Positions 31,201 to 45,680 of a stretch of 64,000 bases of DNA are shown here, one piece after another. Within the stretch, counting starts at the first letter, position 1. Every line of letters starts with the position of its first letter. This DNA is from Cucumis sativus (lineage: Eukaryota > Streptophyta > Magnoliopsida > Cucurbitales > Cucurbitaceae). Below the pieces are notes generated by a model. That model did no database searches. It saw only the letters and a program-made list of their open reading frames with translations, and was not told the origin of the DNA. The position numbers were made by a program, and so were the translations under genes. The stretch lies in NCBI RefSeq assembly GCF_000004075.3, contig NC_026655.2, positions 21,437,489 through 21,501,488 on the forward strand. The letters are read 5' to 3'.

Positions 31201-33578
31201 ATGTCTGCTTCTGGAACTTCATTTCCGGACTCCGATTGGCCCCGTCCTCATGATCCGACCCGACCCGACTTACCTTTCTCCCACCACCTCCCTCCTGATC
31301 CTCTCCTCTCCGCCGGCTCCTTCATCGACTCCTCTACCTCCTCCCCCACTCCCGCCACCTCCACCGTCCCTTCCCCAACCCTACCTTCCCGAGATCTTGA
31401 CCGGACTCCTCGCAAAACCCCTCTAACTTCTTCCACTCGCCGATCTCCATTACGCCCCGACCCTCTCAACTCTTTCAACGGAGATTCTTCCCCTTCCAAG
31501 AAAGTCTCCGCTTCTAACTCTGCCTCCTCGAAATCTGCCTTGTCTGAAAGGCCTAATTGGCTTCCCCCTGGCTGGGTTGTTGAAGATAGAGTTCGTTCCT
31601 CTGGTGCTACCGCTGGAACCGTCGATAAGGTGAATTGATTTCTTATCTCTTATCGGTTTTTTTTTTTTTTTTTTCCCTTTGTAGTGGAGATTAATCTACT
31701 TTGCTAATTAATTAGCCATGCAAAATAGAACAGGGGTTTAACGTCCTTTGAACTATTTTTCTTCTACTTATGAATAATTTTTTGTGATACCTATATTACG
31801 TTTGGAGCTTCGGATTAAAACATGAAAAGGATCTTTCTTTTTTTTTTTTTGCCTTACGTATTCATTAGCTCTTTGTTGTTAGCTCATCAATTTTGGGGAA
31901 ATGAGGTATATATCAAGTAGTAAAGGGTTTAAGAACTTCTATGGATTTGATCATCTGAAAAATGGATCATTAGCTATGTTCTGTGTTGAGTTGATGGGTG
32001 TTGCAGTTATTAGGAAATCCACAAACAAATATTATAGCAAACGTAAAATAGAGTAGAATCAACTTTCAAATTAACTTGGTTTATTAACACTTGTTTTATC
32101 TACTCGTCCACGAGACAGAGGAAGAGTAATTTTATTAGGGAGAATGTTAGTGTCTAGGATTAAAAGTAATTTTATTAGAGAATGTTTGTGTCTAGGATGA
32201 TTAAAGAGTTTATACAGTGCCTGTAATTGGTCCCTCCAAGGGCTGCATTAAGGTACTGCAACAAGGTTTAGTTACCTGATAGGGAATCAAGAAAAGAAGA
32301 AATGCATTTCATATAAATCTTTTAAGGGAATTTTTTTGTCCTTTACTTGGTATAGTATTTAAGTACGTTCTGGTCCATGGATTATCCAAGCAATTCTGTC
32401 GTGCAGTTAACGTAACAAGCTTTCTTGGGCCTTTCCTTTGGATGGTGAACAATCCTTGACAAACTTTGATATATATTTAGGTGTTTCTTTGGATTTTGGT
32501 ACGCTCTAGTTGGCTACTTACCATTTATACGAAATCAATTAGGATAACGGAGTTTGGTTGATTAGGATGGAGATCATAATGGGAAAAAGAATAACAAAAA
32601 TATAACCGTTCTGATTTTAAGAGGAGAACGTGAATGTACTGAGACCATATTTGAATGTGAGAGATCTTGAGGATATGAATGTATGGTTAAGAAAAGCTTA
32701 AAAGAATTTAAAGTTGCTACCTATACCAATAATTTTTGGACACTTTTTTTGAATTGTGCAACTTATAGGATTTGTGACTAGTTCTTGGTGCTTGAACTGA
32801 TATATGATGCTTCACTAGAAGTCAAGTTTGAGATGGATTATACCTCATTTTCATATTCTTCAATTGCCTAGTTTAAAACAACGTTGTTAGTGACAAAACA
32901 AGAACAGGCAATTTAAGTGAAGACACAAGTATCATATGGCAATTATTGAGTACTGAGCTTGAGTGTCGTATGGAAATTGCTTATGAATTGGTTATTATTT
33001 TTTTCATGCTGAATTAATTGGGAGCATGCTTGGGCCCATTTATTTCTTGAGACTTCCTATTCTTATTATTCTGTTTTAGATATTTATTAAACAAACAAAC
33101 AGTAAGGAATGTAGAAAGAATCTAATTTATCCCCATGTCCCTTGCAGTACTACTTTGACCCAGTCTCAAACCGTCGATTCCGGTCTAAGATCGAGGTTCT
33201 TTACTTTCTGGAAACAGGAACGTTAAGGAAACGGAAGAAATCATTAGATGGTAATCCGTCGGTGAGTTGAAAGCTAACATTCCTTCTTTGGCACCCAATG
33301 AGATATTCAGATCGCTCATCCATTTTTTTCGTTCCTGATTTGCGACTCTGCAGTCTACCGATGTCTCTGAAGAACCCAAGGGCAAGAAATCTTCCAGCAA
33401 TGCTAAAACTGCTCCTTTAAACTTCGATTTCTTCAATGTACCCGAAAAGGTCGAATGGGTTCTCACTGACCCATCTCAGGATGCTTGGACACCCTTTATC
33501 GACAACGAGAAAGTACCTGAATCTACTAAACGCGAATGGGTAGGAGCTTTTCAACTCCTTGGCCGATCGAAAGTTTGA
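31201..33578 (+). CDS. MBD5/6-like: Methyl-CpG-binding domain protein, MBD5/6-like
   Basis: Exons 31201-31629, 33148-33261 and 33354-33578 (all phase 0) encode 255 residues. Residues 1-118 are low-complexity Pro/Ser/Thr-rich. The MBD covers about 119-168 (WLPPGWVVEDRVRSSGATAG, then VDKYYFDPVSNRRFRSKIEV and LYFLETG), interrupted exactly after VDK by a 1518-base intron. A conserved C-terminal block follows (LNFDFFNVPEKVEWVL, then DAWTPFIDNEKV). The SGATAGTVDKYY motif and the C-terminal block match the plant MBD5/MBD6 group, which read methylated CG and recruit silencing partners in nuclei. There is a single MBD, unlike MBD7. The stop comes 14 codons after the last conserved block, normal for the family. 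Confidence 0.93.
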
Positions 33579-35017
33579 AGTTAGAAGGCAATTCCATCCC
33601 ATTTGGACATTTTTTGAGACAACCAACCCATTCAGGGAAGAACTATTCCCCCTCCCTCCCTCCCTCTCTCTAATGGCTTCCCATCTCCAAATTCTTTTGG
33701 TCTTTGTTTTCTTCTTTTTCTTTTTGGAAGGAGCAGGTGAGGTTGAGGGGGAAGTGTTGTGAAAAACCAGATTTGGTTAGGAAAAATTACTGGAAAAAAC
33801 ATGACTTTATCTAACTGACTATGTCTTGGACTGTGGAAGAAGTGATCAAATTTGTGTAGATGAGCGCTGCTCTGTTCATTCTCAACAATCACAAATGTAT
33901 TTGAATGAGGGGCTACTCTTGCTCTTCGTTTTGATCTAGATTTGTATTCCTTTTATGATTCAAATTTGATATTTTTGTGGCAATAATATTGATGTTGCAT
34001 AGAATTAATGAAAAAAGAATTACCAATTTTAAAGATAAATACTAGAATTAGGAAGAAATTTATGGTTTGCAATAAAAACAAAAGTGGAGATTTTCAATAT
34101 GTGGAGAGTTTAAATACTCTTGTGTGAATTTGTAAATGACTCTCTTTTTCCCCAATAAAACTTAATGAAAGAAAGATTCATTATGTTCACTCAACTTGTA
34201 AATTTTAATCTTAAATTCTCAATTTCATCTAACCAAATCCTAAACTAAGATATATAACTTGTGAATTTTTGTATATTATATTCAAAAATATATCTGAAAT
34301 ACAAAAAGAATACGTTTTATAATTACCCCATAAAATAGAACAATAGTGGTGATATCTTCTAATTTTGACATTTTCAATACATTTGAAGTTCTTTTTTTAA
34401 AATAAATAAATAATGAGTGAAAATGACAAAATAAGTCATACTAATAATTAACAATCATGATAGTTTGACATGTATAATTTCATCAATAAATATGTTTTTT
34501 TATAAAGAAAGAAAAAAAATGATAAAACTTAGTGTATAGTATACCTCATGAATTCACTTCATGTCCGATGTCAACAAGAGTTGGTCAACTTTTTTGGCCA
34601 ATGTCATCTCCACTTAATCACCTAAATTGGTCCTTTTATTTTCTTTTCAATAATCTACACTTTTGACTTTAAAATGTCTTTCATAAATTATAAATATACT
34701 AAAACAGAAATAATTAAATACATATTTGGTATTTATTATTATTGTGTGACCTAATTTTCATGGAATCAATAGAGTTGAGGTATGTTAGCTTAGTGTTCGT
34801 GAGATCAATCCATTAACTAAAACAAAAACAGACTAAAATGGATCAAATATGTAAGAAATGTGAGAGGAAATCATATATTAAAATTAAAAATATGGGACAC
34901 GCCTAAAATTGGATCATGACTTACGATTTACTTTCATATATAGAGAAAGAAAAAGGGTTTGGTTGAAAACTTTTGTTGAATGATAGTAAAAGGAGAGTCA
35001 ATTGGGCAAAGAAAAAC

Positions 35018-35019
<2 letters not shown>

Positions 35020-35048
<29 letters not shown>
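35020..35048. repeat. Poly-T run, 29 bases
   Basis: Uninterrupted T tract. It may be the A-tail of an old retroposed sequence on the minus strand, but no element body was identified. Confidence 0.9.
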
Positions 35049-35050
<2 letters not shown>

Positions 35051-37639
35051 CGAAATGGTTTAATTCAAACCCCTTTTTAAGGGGTTTTAGTGGACAATTA
35101 ATTAATGAGCTTTTTAGGGAAAGAAAAGTTAACCTTTGGAAGAGTTTTAAATCAATTATTTGTAGGGTTTGATCATAGTTTCATTTTTAGTTTCTATTTT
35201 TTTTTTAATTTGTGTTTGCTTTATCTAAATTTTCCATTTTGGAATTCAGTTATTAGTTAAATTATAGAAATGAAAAACATATTTTTAAGAATTTATCTCG
35301 TTGAAAGAAGGTTTTTAAAATTGCTTTTGTTTTTCTTAAAAGAGTTTTTTTTTATATAAATATAACAAACTGAAAAAATACTAACAAAATAATTTTAAAC
35401 GCAAAAAAAAAAAAAAAAAAAGAATACTCATAGATCTATGATGAAAAATACCAAAAGTGTCAGGTTAGCCTCTGATTAATTGGTCAATCATACGTCAATA
35501 TCCCAACTATATTTAGTACATGATTGTCAAATCTAAACGATTACATATTAATATTGTTTTTTAAGGTTATGTACCAAATATTTTGGTATCTTTTTTAAAA
35601 TATTAGTAGAAAAAATTGATATATCTATAAATTACTTAATATTTTATAGCAAAATTTTGAAAATCTAATGATAATTAATCATTAGTTTTAATATTTTTTA
35701 TTTATTGATCCATATTATAGTCGACTTCTTAAAGAATGCTAATTATGTTTACTTTTTTTTACTGAGTTCAAAAGATTTGTTTTGAATTTATTAGTACTTA
35801 TAAAGAGAAATTGCAAAATTATATGTAACTTTGTGTTGTTTCATATTAGATTCATCATTTCTTATTTAACTATATTATAAAGTTCATTTTTAAAACTTTA
35901 TGTTTGTTTCTATTTTGATACTTCAATTTTAGGAAGATGCCTAAAATATTTTTTTAAAAAAAGTCTTTAATTTTTGTATAAAATAACCTACAAGTTTTTG
36001 TTTTTGTTTTAACAAATTACCTATATTTTCTTTAATTCATAAACGTTTGATATATAGTTGAAGATCAATCTATTAACCCAACTTTTAAACGTTTGATATA
36101 TATTGAAATTTTATTATACACAAAGTTTATATATTTTAATGTATTTTATGGATCAAAGTTTGAAGTATTTTTAAAAAATAGCAAAATATTGAAACTATTT
36201 ATGAAACATAACAAAATTTATCAAACTCTCCCTGAACTATTTTAAAATTTTCTAAATAATTTCAATTTTTTGTGTTATTTAGAACAATTCCACCTGAAGT
36301 TTTTGTGTATGAAATTTTTTCCCCTCTTTTTCTTCTACTTGTCAATTGATGTATTCATGGGATGCAAATGCATTGTTATTAAAAGAAACTTTTAATTAGA
36401 ATTTGACCTATCCTTTCTCAAATCTTAGATTTGAAATTACCTTTAAAAACGTAAATCAATTCAAACTTTAGGAAGTAGGGAACAAAAATAGGTAATTGAG
36501 GCATTTGATCTAAGAGAAACTTGATTTGAATATTCTTTTACAACATTATTGTCTCATAAAAACAATTTCTTCAGATTGTGACGAGGATTAGAATAATTCA
36601 AAGTACTTATATACTATTATTATTAATAATAATTTATTTGTGGGGTTAATCATGAGATCAACCCTCAAACTTGGCTGCAATATTAAGAGTGCTTACTTCT
36701 ATTCAAAATAAAAGAAAAAGAGGTATACTTGTAATGCAAAATGTAGAAAAAGAGAGAGAAAGAAAAAAAAGAGAGAGGGAAAAAGGGCAAAAGAAAAAAT
36801 TAGTTTTATTTTTTCAAACAATGAATGATGACTTTAGGAAATATCCAAAACTTGAAAAGAAAAAAAGAAAGTTGAAAAATAAAATAAAAAAAAAAACTTT
36901 TTATTTGTCTTTTTGTATGGGGAGAGTGGGGGATTGGAAGGACCCTTTGTGTTGACTATTGTGTTGCATAAAACCTCAATTGTGATGGTTAGGTAGCCTT
37001 CTCATATATATATATATACACACTTTAATGCTATGTGCAAATATTGGGAAAATGTATCCATCACAGATTAGTCAAATCCAATCAAACATATTTCAACCAA
37101 AAAAAAAGAAGAAAAATCCAACATATCAACTATCAAAATGTTATCTAATATTGTACAATAATTAACTATGTATATTTTTAAAATTAAAAGAAATTCACAA
37201 TGTATAATTGATCATGTGCTTTTTTTAGATTAAGCTATTATTAGAATTAGGCATATACATGATTGGGTTGATTCGGGTGTGGGAGATTTCTTGAACCAGT
37301 CGAAATTTTTAGGGTAGGCCATTTTACAATCTAAACTATCTATATATGATCTTCAATCATTTTATTTATTATTTTTATTTTCATTTTTTTAAAAATAATT
37401 AAGTTTGTTTACACGTGTTAATAACTAAAATTTTATAAAATTCAACGGATATGAACTACCATATTTATAATATATATATATATATATTAGAACTTTGGGT
37501 TGGATCAAACAAATGTTTAAAAATGTAACATAAACCCAATTCAATGAGATATTCATCTCTCATCCATTTTTCTTGTTGGGATAGTTGCAAATTTAGCCAT
37601 TATATGCAAAATAATTAAGTATATAGCAACATTTTGAAA

Positions 37640-37800
37640 AAATTATAAATATAGTAAAATTTGTCAAATTCTATAAATAATATAAATTTATCGTTGATAG
37701 ATCATGTTGTAAATATAGGTCTATCATTGATAGATCATACAAATATATAAGTGATACAAGTCTATCCGTGATAGTTTTGCTATATTTGCAATTTTTTTAG
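37640..37800. repeat. Dispersed repeat fragment with tctatc/gatag words
   Basis: Contains gttgatagatcatg, tctatcattgatagatc and tctatccgtgatag, imperfect palindromes, ending in tttgctatatttgcaattttt. A related degenerate piece occurs near 46890-46960. Looks like a common interspersed repeat; family not identified. Confidence 0.5.
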
Positions 37801-40800
37801 ATGTTGTTATATTTTTAATTAGTATTCCTAAAATGACCATCAATTATAATTATTTTTTTTTTATATTGTTTTAAAATATAAGATAAACCTAATTTTGGGT
37901 TGGGTCAACCCAACTCAAACATCGTAATAATATGTATGAATTCTAATACTTATAAGGTAATAATATTAGATCTTTGGGTTGAGTCAATTCGAATGTTTAA
38001 AATTGTAATTTGAACTCAACTTAACCCTTACAATTTGACTTGCATAGTCTAGATTATTTAGATTATCGAGTTATTTAAACACGCCTAATTAGAACTCAAA
38101 AGTACAAGATGTTAGAACTTAGTATACTTAAGCTTTGATTTAAACTATATTGTTTTTTTTCTTTTATAAACTTTCAAAAAGTCTAAATTTTTTTGTCAAA
38201 ATGAGCCCTCACCCGCAACACTTCCTTCTCGTGCTACAAATGCAGTTGTGAGATGCCTCTAAGTGAAACACTAGAACATTTGATCTTGTAGCTTATCTTA
38301 ACCTGGATTTTATTAACTTGGTAGCATGAGAAACAGTAAACTTTGATGACACTTTAGCGCGTAAGAAAACTTTTAGGGCATGCACAAAACAAAGTTGACA
38401 TGATCTTTCGTTTTATAAATGAGAGGTTTGATCTTCCATCTCACAATAGTTATACTAAAAAAAATCAAATTTAGACCGGTCATATTTATCTTTTAGGACA
38501 TGCACTAAACAAAATTGTGTAATTTGATTGGTTTATTTTAGTCACATATTTGGTTATCCAAAACAAAAAGTTACATTTAGTTGGTATCTTAAAGTTGACC
38601 TATGTCAATTTGTAAGTAACATTTTACTAATAATCTTGTGATATTATATCATTTAGGATTTAAGATTAGTTTAAAGTAATATAATTTAAATGGTTGTTGA
38701 CAATATTTTCATGATTTCTACCTAAAATGACTATGATATGGTTGAAAATAACACATAAGTTTTAACTAATCAATATTATTGCTTAGAAATGTGTTGGCTA
38801 ACTTGAGACAATTAGGGTCTTTTTTTTATAAAGTTTTCACTTTTCTTCTACCCTCAAGTGGATTAAATTTTGAATTTTAGATTTTGAAAATGAATAAAAA
38901 CTAACACTCAATATTTAAATAAAAGTAGATTTGAAATCATTTTACATTTTAATAACATTCTCTTTCTTGCTCGTTGTAATACACCCAAATTGAAATCTCT
39001 CTAAAATCTTCGACTTTTCAAACATATATACGAAATAAAAAAGATATCATTTCAAAAATATAACAAATCGTTAAAATATCATATTTACACGATATAAAAC
39101 AATTTCAAAAACAAGAAAATGTCCATAATAGAAATTATAAAATATCAAGAATGTCTCTGTTAATGCGATCATTTATAGGTTAAATCTAAATGGTTATATA
39201 CCAGTATCTAACTATTTTGTTAACTGACATTTGTACGTTTATGTGGACAAGAAGTTTCGAATTCAAATCCCCACCCCATTGTTTATTAAAATTTGAAATT
39301 ATATTTATTTTTGAAATTTTACTATTATTGACTTCAAATTTAATAAATATGTATACTATTGAAGGAAAATATATGAAAAACAAAAGGTGAATTATTGTCA
39401 TAAACATATCTAAAACAACCACCATTAGTATGTGATATCTTTTATTTTTTTGAAATAAAGTATGTGAAATTGTGTATTGAAGGATGAGAGACAAAATCAC
39501 ATTTATGAACATAATTAAATTCTCCCAACTATAATAATAAGTATATGCTTTTTTAAACAGGAATTTGTGTCACATGTGTCTCTGTCTTGCATCATCCCCA
39601 TCCAACCATATCATACACCTAAATCTTTTGCATTAAATGTTATTCCCTAATTCAAATTTGTCACATGCCACACCTCTTTAGAGCTAATCTTTCTCGATAA
39701 AGTAACGAAGAGAAAGTAAGTTTAGATTAATAATTATTTCTTTTCTTTTATAAATTCAAGGTTTAATCTCTTCGTCTCTCCACAATTATTCTACTAAAAA
39801 AATTACTACAAAACCTACTTAAAATCTAGCTTTTTTCGATTTTTTTTTTACTATTAGAGGTGTTATGTAGTTTGAATTCATTACTTTACATCGATCCTTT
39901 AATTAATGTGTTACAAAATGAAAATGTTTGATAATGTTTCTATACTCATAAACCCTTATCATCTTGAAAGTTTTTATGGCTTTCTTACATACTGCGCGAA
40001 AGTGTTGTTTCACTTTCAATTTATCCTACATTACGATAATGTCATCGCAAAATACTTGACGACCAATCTCTCGTGTTCCATGTTTGCTATAAGCACCTAG
40101 TAATTGACTACCACATCGCAAGACACAAATTGTTCATTCGGCTCATGTTTGTTGCAACAAAGAGAAAAAGAGATAAGGATTATTTGAACGAAAGCTTGTA
40201 TCGTTTTCATGGCAAACTAAACGGTATCTAATGATTTGGGACCCAAAATCAAATTTTGGTATGGAGATCATAAAGATGAAAAGTTGGGAAATGGCCTTAA
40301 AGCAATAAATAATTGTTTACACCCATAAAAGAAGAGGTTGTAATTAGAAGGGTAGGATGTGAATAGGGTTTTCAATTATTGAAATGTGCTGTGCTAATAA
40401 ATGTTGGTGGTCGGCATTTGTATGCTCTTCTCACAATCACTAATTAAATGCTATGCAACAAAAATACAATACATATATATTTATCCAACCAAATTTTAAA
40501 AATATATAATTGTAAACTCAAAATAAAATATGTTTAAAATTAAACTAAGTAGAAAAATATTAGTTTGATGCCTCTCAATCCAAAAGTTGTTATTTAAGAA
40601 ATATTTTTTTCCTTTTAACATTTAAGTTTTGTTTCAATTTAATCTTAAAATTTAATATTTTACATTTTTAATCTCAATTTTATGCTTTACATTATTGTTT
40701 TCTTTTTCATCCATAAATTTTATTAGAAAATGCAGTTTATTAATTAACTTAGTAAAATTTTAAACTTAATTTTGAAAGCAACCAGAAATAGTGAAATTTA

Positions 40801-42950
40801 ATTGCTTATAATTCATTTAATTATTTTAAATTTATTAATATACATTAATCATGAAGTTTAAAAAAAAGCATTCACTAAAAAATTGAATTCAAAAGTATAA
40901 ATACTGAAATCAAAACCTATAACACTTTATAATTTAAAAACTAGATAGAAATTGAACCTAGAGTTTGGGATCAAAATATATATTTTTTGTTTTAATTTTT
41001 TCTTTTAGATTTAGACTAAAAATACAAATGTTTCGGATAAAATCCATGAAAATAAAATTAAAAAAAAAAAACAAAATATTGTCAAATGGAGCCTTATAAA
41101 TAATATGAACTTTTAGGTTTGGGTCATTATTTGTAGGTACTCAAAATGTCTAATAGCTATTTAAACTCTAAAAATATTTTAAAATAGATTCTCAAACTTT
41201 TAATTATTAGTTATAAAACAAAAAAATATATAGATTTATTAAATATAAAATTGAAGATTTAAAGATCCATTAGACACAAGATGTAAGAGAATAGATTATT
41301 TTAAAAGTTAAAAAAAGACCAAATAACATATAAATAAAATTTTTATGGCCTTAGTAAAAGTTAATATGAATTAAACTATACTACAAATTTAGATATATTA
41401 TAATCTTTTTCGTATGAGATTAAAGTTACACTTATATTAGTCACATTAGTTGTAAATTAGCTATAACCCCAAGCTTTGTTTGAATAAGACAAGAAAGTAA
41501 TTCGCTCACTCTACTCTTAGTAATGACGTTTACTAACTAATAATTGAAATGTTATTTTACAAACTATTAACAAATTACTATTAACTTTTTTATTTATCAA
41601 TTTATGTGTTTAGTTTAGTGTTAGTAGGTTGGATGAAATTTTGAATGGGAAAGTACAAAGTCATTTAATTTAAAATTAGAAAATATAAAAGAAAAATAGG
41701 AGAACATAAATTTTTTATCAAAAGAAAATAAAATAAAGGACGAGTATTTACATGGATTTTAGTATAAGTATTTTACCTATTAATAACTTTTTTAAAAAGT
41801 GAATAATTGGACATAAAATAAAAAATTGAATTTTCTATTGGACCCAAAATTTAACTTAAATGTTACATAAGTATATTATTTTTAAAAGAAACTAATGAGT
41901 ATGATAAGGATAGAATATAGTTAAATTGTCTATAAAATTTGTACACTAATGTATTTAAAAATTAAAGAAGTGTTTAACCAAATTATTGATATACGAAAAT
42001 ATGGAGGCTTGAAAATTCAATATTGGACTTTGGTCGGTAGTATAGAGAAACAATTCTTCTTTTGAGGAATATATATTAAAATTTTCTACTTCCTATTAGG
42101 ACAAAGCACCCACGTGGATTTCTTGAAATTTGTGAAAGAAAGAATTGTGAAAAATAGGATTTATTGTTATTATAATTATTATTATTTAAAATTAGGGGAA
42201 TTTGTTTGTTTCCTAAGAAACCGATAGAAAATTTGACCACAATAATGTAAAGACTATGAATATATAATAAAATGCCAAATTTGAACAAAAAGTGTTACTC
42301 TTTTAATCCAAAAACTAATTCCACTCCACATTCTATTATGATTGGTTTCCAATTATTTATTTATTTAATAAGTATTATACTTGTTTGTATCCATAGTTAC
42401 GTTATATGTTTCGGTGTATATGTATATATTTGAAGGAATCATATGTATCTGTAATAGGTATATTTATTTGTGATTGAATGAAATATAAAGTTAAAGGGGA
42501 AGAACGATGAATTTATTTAAAAGTTAAGTATTTTTAAAGGCATATATATTAAACAATAAGAAAGAGACTCCGTAGCTTAGAGCCAAGGTCACAAATTCAT
42601 AAGAGACCATATAACAATTGAGTTAATCAACATTTGTCCCATTTTTGTTTAGATAATGAAAGATGATCCTACGAAATTGAAGAGAAACAGAAGAAACGGT
42701 TATGGAAATTGGCAAAAACAGAGTATAGCAGTAGTGATGGGTTCTTGTTGACTTTGTTGTCAATTCTATGGCTTCTTCAGTTCTTGACCTGATGGAAATC
42801 AAATGGTGGAGAATGGTATCATCAGAATTTTGCAGCCCCAAGAACCCTATCTGTTTTCTTCTGCTTCTATTTGACCAGGTAAAAAGCTTTCAAAGGGAAA
42901 AAAAAACAAAGTTTCTAGGCCAAGATGCGGGCCCGTGGACTGACCGCCAT

Positions 42951-43505
42951 TAGTGCAAACCTTCGTGCACTGGACCCCCTTTCTTCAACCATCTCCCACT
43001 GCTCCATTCTTTATTCATTCTTACTATCCCACAATTTCCCCAGTCAAAGTAGTCTCTAGCTCAACCCCTTCCCCCCTTTTCTCTCTCTCTCTCTCTCTCA
43101 ATTTGTTTTCAAAGATTCCTTCGCCATTCGATTCGACCCATTTAAATGTTTGTTTTCACCTCCTATTTCTTCCTTGTCAACTTCGTTTCTTGCTAGGGAC
43201 TCTCAATCTCTCAACTGAACCTGGTAATTGAATTTACTCCCTCCCCTGTTCATTGGGTTTTGGGGGGTTTTCTCTGTTCTTTCGGATTTTTCTTCTTGTT
43301 TTTGTTCTAAGAACTTCAATTCTGAACTTGTGATTGCATGCAAGTTTTTTGGGAGGTTTTCCGATACCCTTTTGACTTAAACATATGATTCTCCATTTCC
43401 ATCTCGGATCTGCAACTTATTGTTGAAATTTCTTGCTGTAAGGGGCTCAATTTTGTGATCCGTAGGGAGATAAGTGGTCGGGCTGTGAGATTTTGAGTCA
43501 TTTCC
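42951..43505 (+). promoter_or_regulatory. Likely 5' leader of the RLCK gene, with a (CT)n tract
   Basis: Pyrimidine-rich, with ttctctctctctctctctct near 43080-43099, a frequent feature of plant 5' leaders. A possible leader intron would run from the donor at 43224 (ctg|gtaattg) to the acceptor at 43310-43311. Transcript boundaries cannot be fixed from sequence. Confidence 0.45.
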
Positions 43506-45680
43506 ATGGGGATTTGCTTTAGCGCCAAGATTAAAGCTGTTAGCACATGCAGTACAGGTAGAGCTCTGAAAAAAAGCCACAGAAGTGAATTATCATGTCC
43601 ATTGTTTTTAAAGTTTTGTTCATTTCTCTGTCCTTCTCTCCGTTGAGAAAAACTGTTTCCATGATTTTACTTTTAACAAATGGTTGGAGTTTTGTTATCT
43701 GGGTCTTTTTGACATTTGATGTCTATAGTACGTTAGTTTGGAGAACTTGTGTAGCTTGATTGATTGAGATCTGTGAATCAACTCATTAGAACAAAAATTC
43801 TGAATTTACATACAATGGCAAGCAGCTGTTCGTTTGTTTCGTTCATTGTTTGGTTTTGGTTTCTTTTTTAATGCGTTCTTTCACACTTGGGTTGCATTTC
43901 TTCACTGGACCCCCACCAGCAGGCAGTCATACTCTTTTGTGTTGGGAATTGGAATTTTTTTGTTGTTTTGGATCTTTCTTTTGTTTGAATGTGCTTACAT
44001 GAATCCGAATTTGCGAGTCACATGTTCTGCGGAAAATCGAAATTGTATATGCAATTCAACTTGATTTGACAACAGTAGCTTTTCTTCGGGTTATGGATAT
44101 CTATCTTACATTTAATTTATGCAGGAGCAAATTTAAACAGCATTAGCAGGGATGTGATCGATCACTCTAGTTCAAGCATCAACAGCAAGTTCTCATCAAC
44201 GTCAATTCCTCGTAGTGAGGATGAGATTCTTCAATCCTCAAATCTGAAGAGCTTTAGTTTTTCAGAACTTAAACTGGCCACTAGGAATTTCCGTCCTGAT
44301 AGTTTGTTGGGGGAAGGTGGGTTCGGTTCGGTTTATAAAGGTTGGATCGATGAGCATTCATTTTCTGCTGCCAAGCCAGGGTCTGGCACTGTCGTTGCTG
44401 TTAAAAGGCTTAACTTAGATGGTCTCCAAGGTCACAAGGAGTGGCTGGTAAGTTGATGTTCTTTACTGTAAAAGATGTCGGGCCATTTATGATTTCTACT
44501 TTGTCTTTTGACTTCAACAAAGTATGCTACCAAGTATCAATCCAATTAACTTTTGTTTCTTCATTACTGTAGGCTGAAGTCACTTTTCTGGGACAACTCC
44601 ATCATTCTCACCTTGTGAGACTGATAGGCTACTGTTTGGAAGATGAACACCGATTGCTGGTGTATGAATTCCTTCCACGGGGCAGTTTGGAGAACCATTT
44701 GTTTAGAAGTAAGCTCTCATCTCCTTCACTGATTAAACTTAGAAGCTCCATCGTTTAGGATTCTCAGTTTATTTATTCTTGCAACTTTTCATTTAACCTT
44801 TCAGGAGGGCTGTATTTTCAACCTCTTTCTTGGAGCCTTCGCTTGAAGATCGCTCTTGGAGCTGCAAAGGGACTGGCTTTCCTTCACAGCGAGGAAAACA
44901 AAGTTATCTACCGTGACTTCAAAACGTCAAATATACTCCTTGACTCTGTAAGTAGTTGTTAAGGTATAGCGGAATTTCAGTTCTTGGCGTCTTTTTTTTT
45001 TTTTACTGAAGGTTCCATTCTTTGATGGGGTTGCAGAACTATAATGCAAAGCTCTCTGATTTTGGGCTGGCAAAGGATGGACCTACGGGAGACAAAAGTC
45101 ACGTGTCGACCAGAATTATGGGGACTTATGGATATGCAGCTCCTGAATATCTAGCTACAGGTAATACTTACCTAATGATTGCATTTATGTGCTTGTTTTA
45201 AAGAAGAAAATAAATCTTTTCTATGATCTGTTTTATTGATCTCTTATTTCATCTGGACTGTTAGGTCATCTTAGTGCCAAGAGTGATGTGTATAGCTTTG
45301 GGGTTGTTCTATTGGAGATGATATCTGGTCGAAGAGCCATCGACAAAAATCGACCACAGGGGGAGCAGAATCTGGTAGAATGGGCCAAACCCTTGCTTGC
45401 TAATCGACGCAAGACTTTTCGTTTACTTGACACACGTATTGAACGCAACTACTCCATGGAATCAGCTTTCAGATTAGCAGTTCTTGCATCACGTTGCCTA
45501 TCTGCAGAACCCAAGTTCAGGCCGAATATGGACGAAATTGTTAAGATGTTGAACGATCTCCAGGATTTGAAAGGAAGTGGAGGACCGAAAAGATCAAGGA
45601 CTTGTAAGCAAAACACAGACAGTGGCAACAAGGAAGTCACTGCTTATCCTAGACCATCTGCATCTGCTCTCTTTACGTAA
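43506..45680 (+). CDS. Receptor-like cytoplasmic kinase VII (APK1/PBL-type)
   Basis: Six exons: 43506-43557, 44125-44447, 44573-44708, 44805-44947, 45037-45160, 45265-45680; 397 residues. The N-terminus MGICFSAK has Gly2 for myristoylation and Cys4 for palmitoylation, so it should sit at the inner plasma membrane. Kinase domain about 75-360: glycine loop GEGGFGSV (80-87), Lys111 (VAVK), Glu127, YRDFKTSN with D208, DFG at 226-228, activation loop [18 protein letters not shown], and the RLCK-VII hallmark [20 protein letters not shown]. It is closest to Arabidopsis APK1A/APK1B by memory of motifs. Such kinases relay signals from receptor kinases. The first exon is tiny and ends mid-codon (G|GA), as usual in this subfamily. 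Confidence 0.95.

Larger units (their letters stand above)
33579..42950. other. Long AT-rich intergenic stretch (9.4 kb), no gene recognised
   Basis: No open frame here resembles a known protein; the longer ones are low-complexity. It holds the MBD 3' region, a T-run (35020-35048), an A-run (about 35403-35421), short TA tracts (near 37005 and 37470), a block of tctatc/gatagatc words (37640-37800), and three similar tttgggttg-type blocks near 37490, 37893 and 37973 that look like dispersed repeat fragments. Confidence 0.5.

Noticed and set aside
31139-31426. Pro-rich 95-codon frame overlapping the MBD exon 1
   Set aside because: Frame-shifted shadow of the Pro/Ser-rich MBD N-terminus.
36671-36955. 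Lys/Arg/Glu-rich 94-codon frame
   Set aside because: Encoded by a purine-rich low-complexity tract; no recognisable domain or gene context.
39245-39280. tRNA-like word gtttcgaattcaaatcccca
   Set aside because: Only a T-loop-like word; no acceptor stem, anticodon arm or D-loop could be placed around it.
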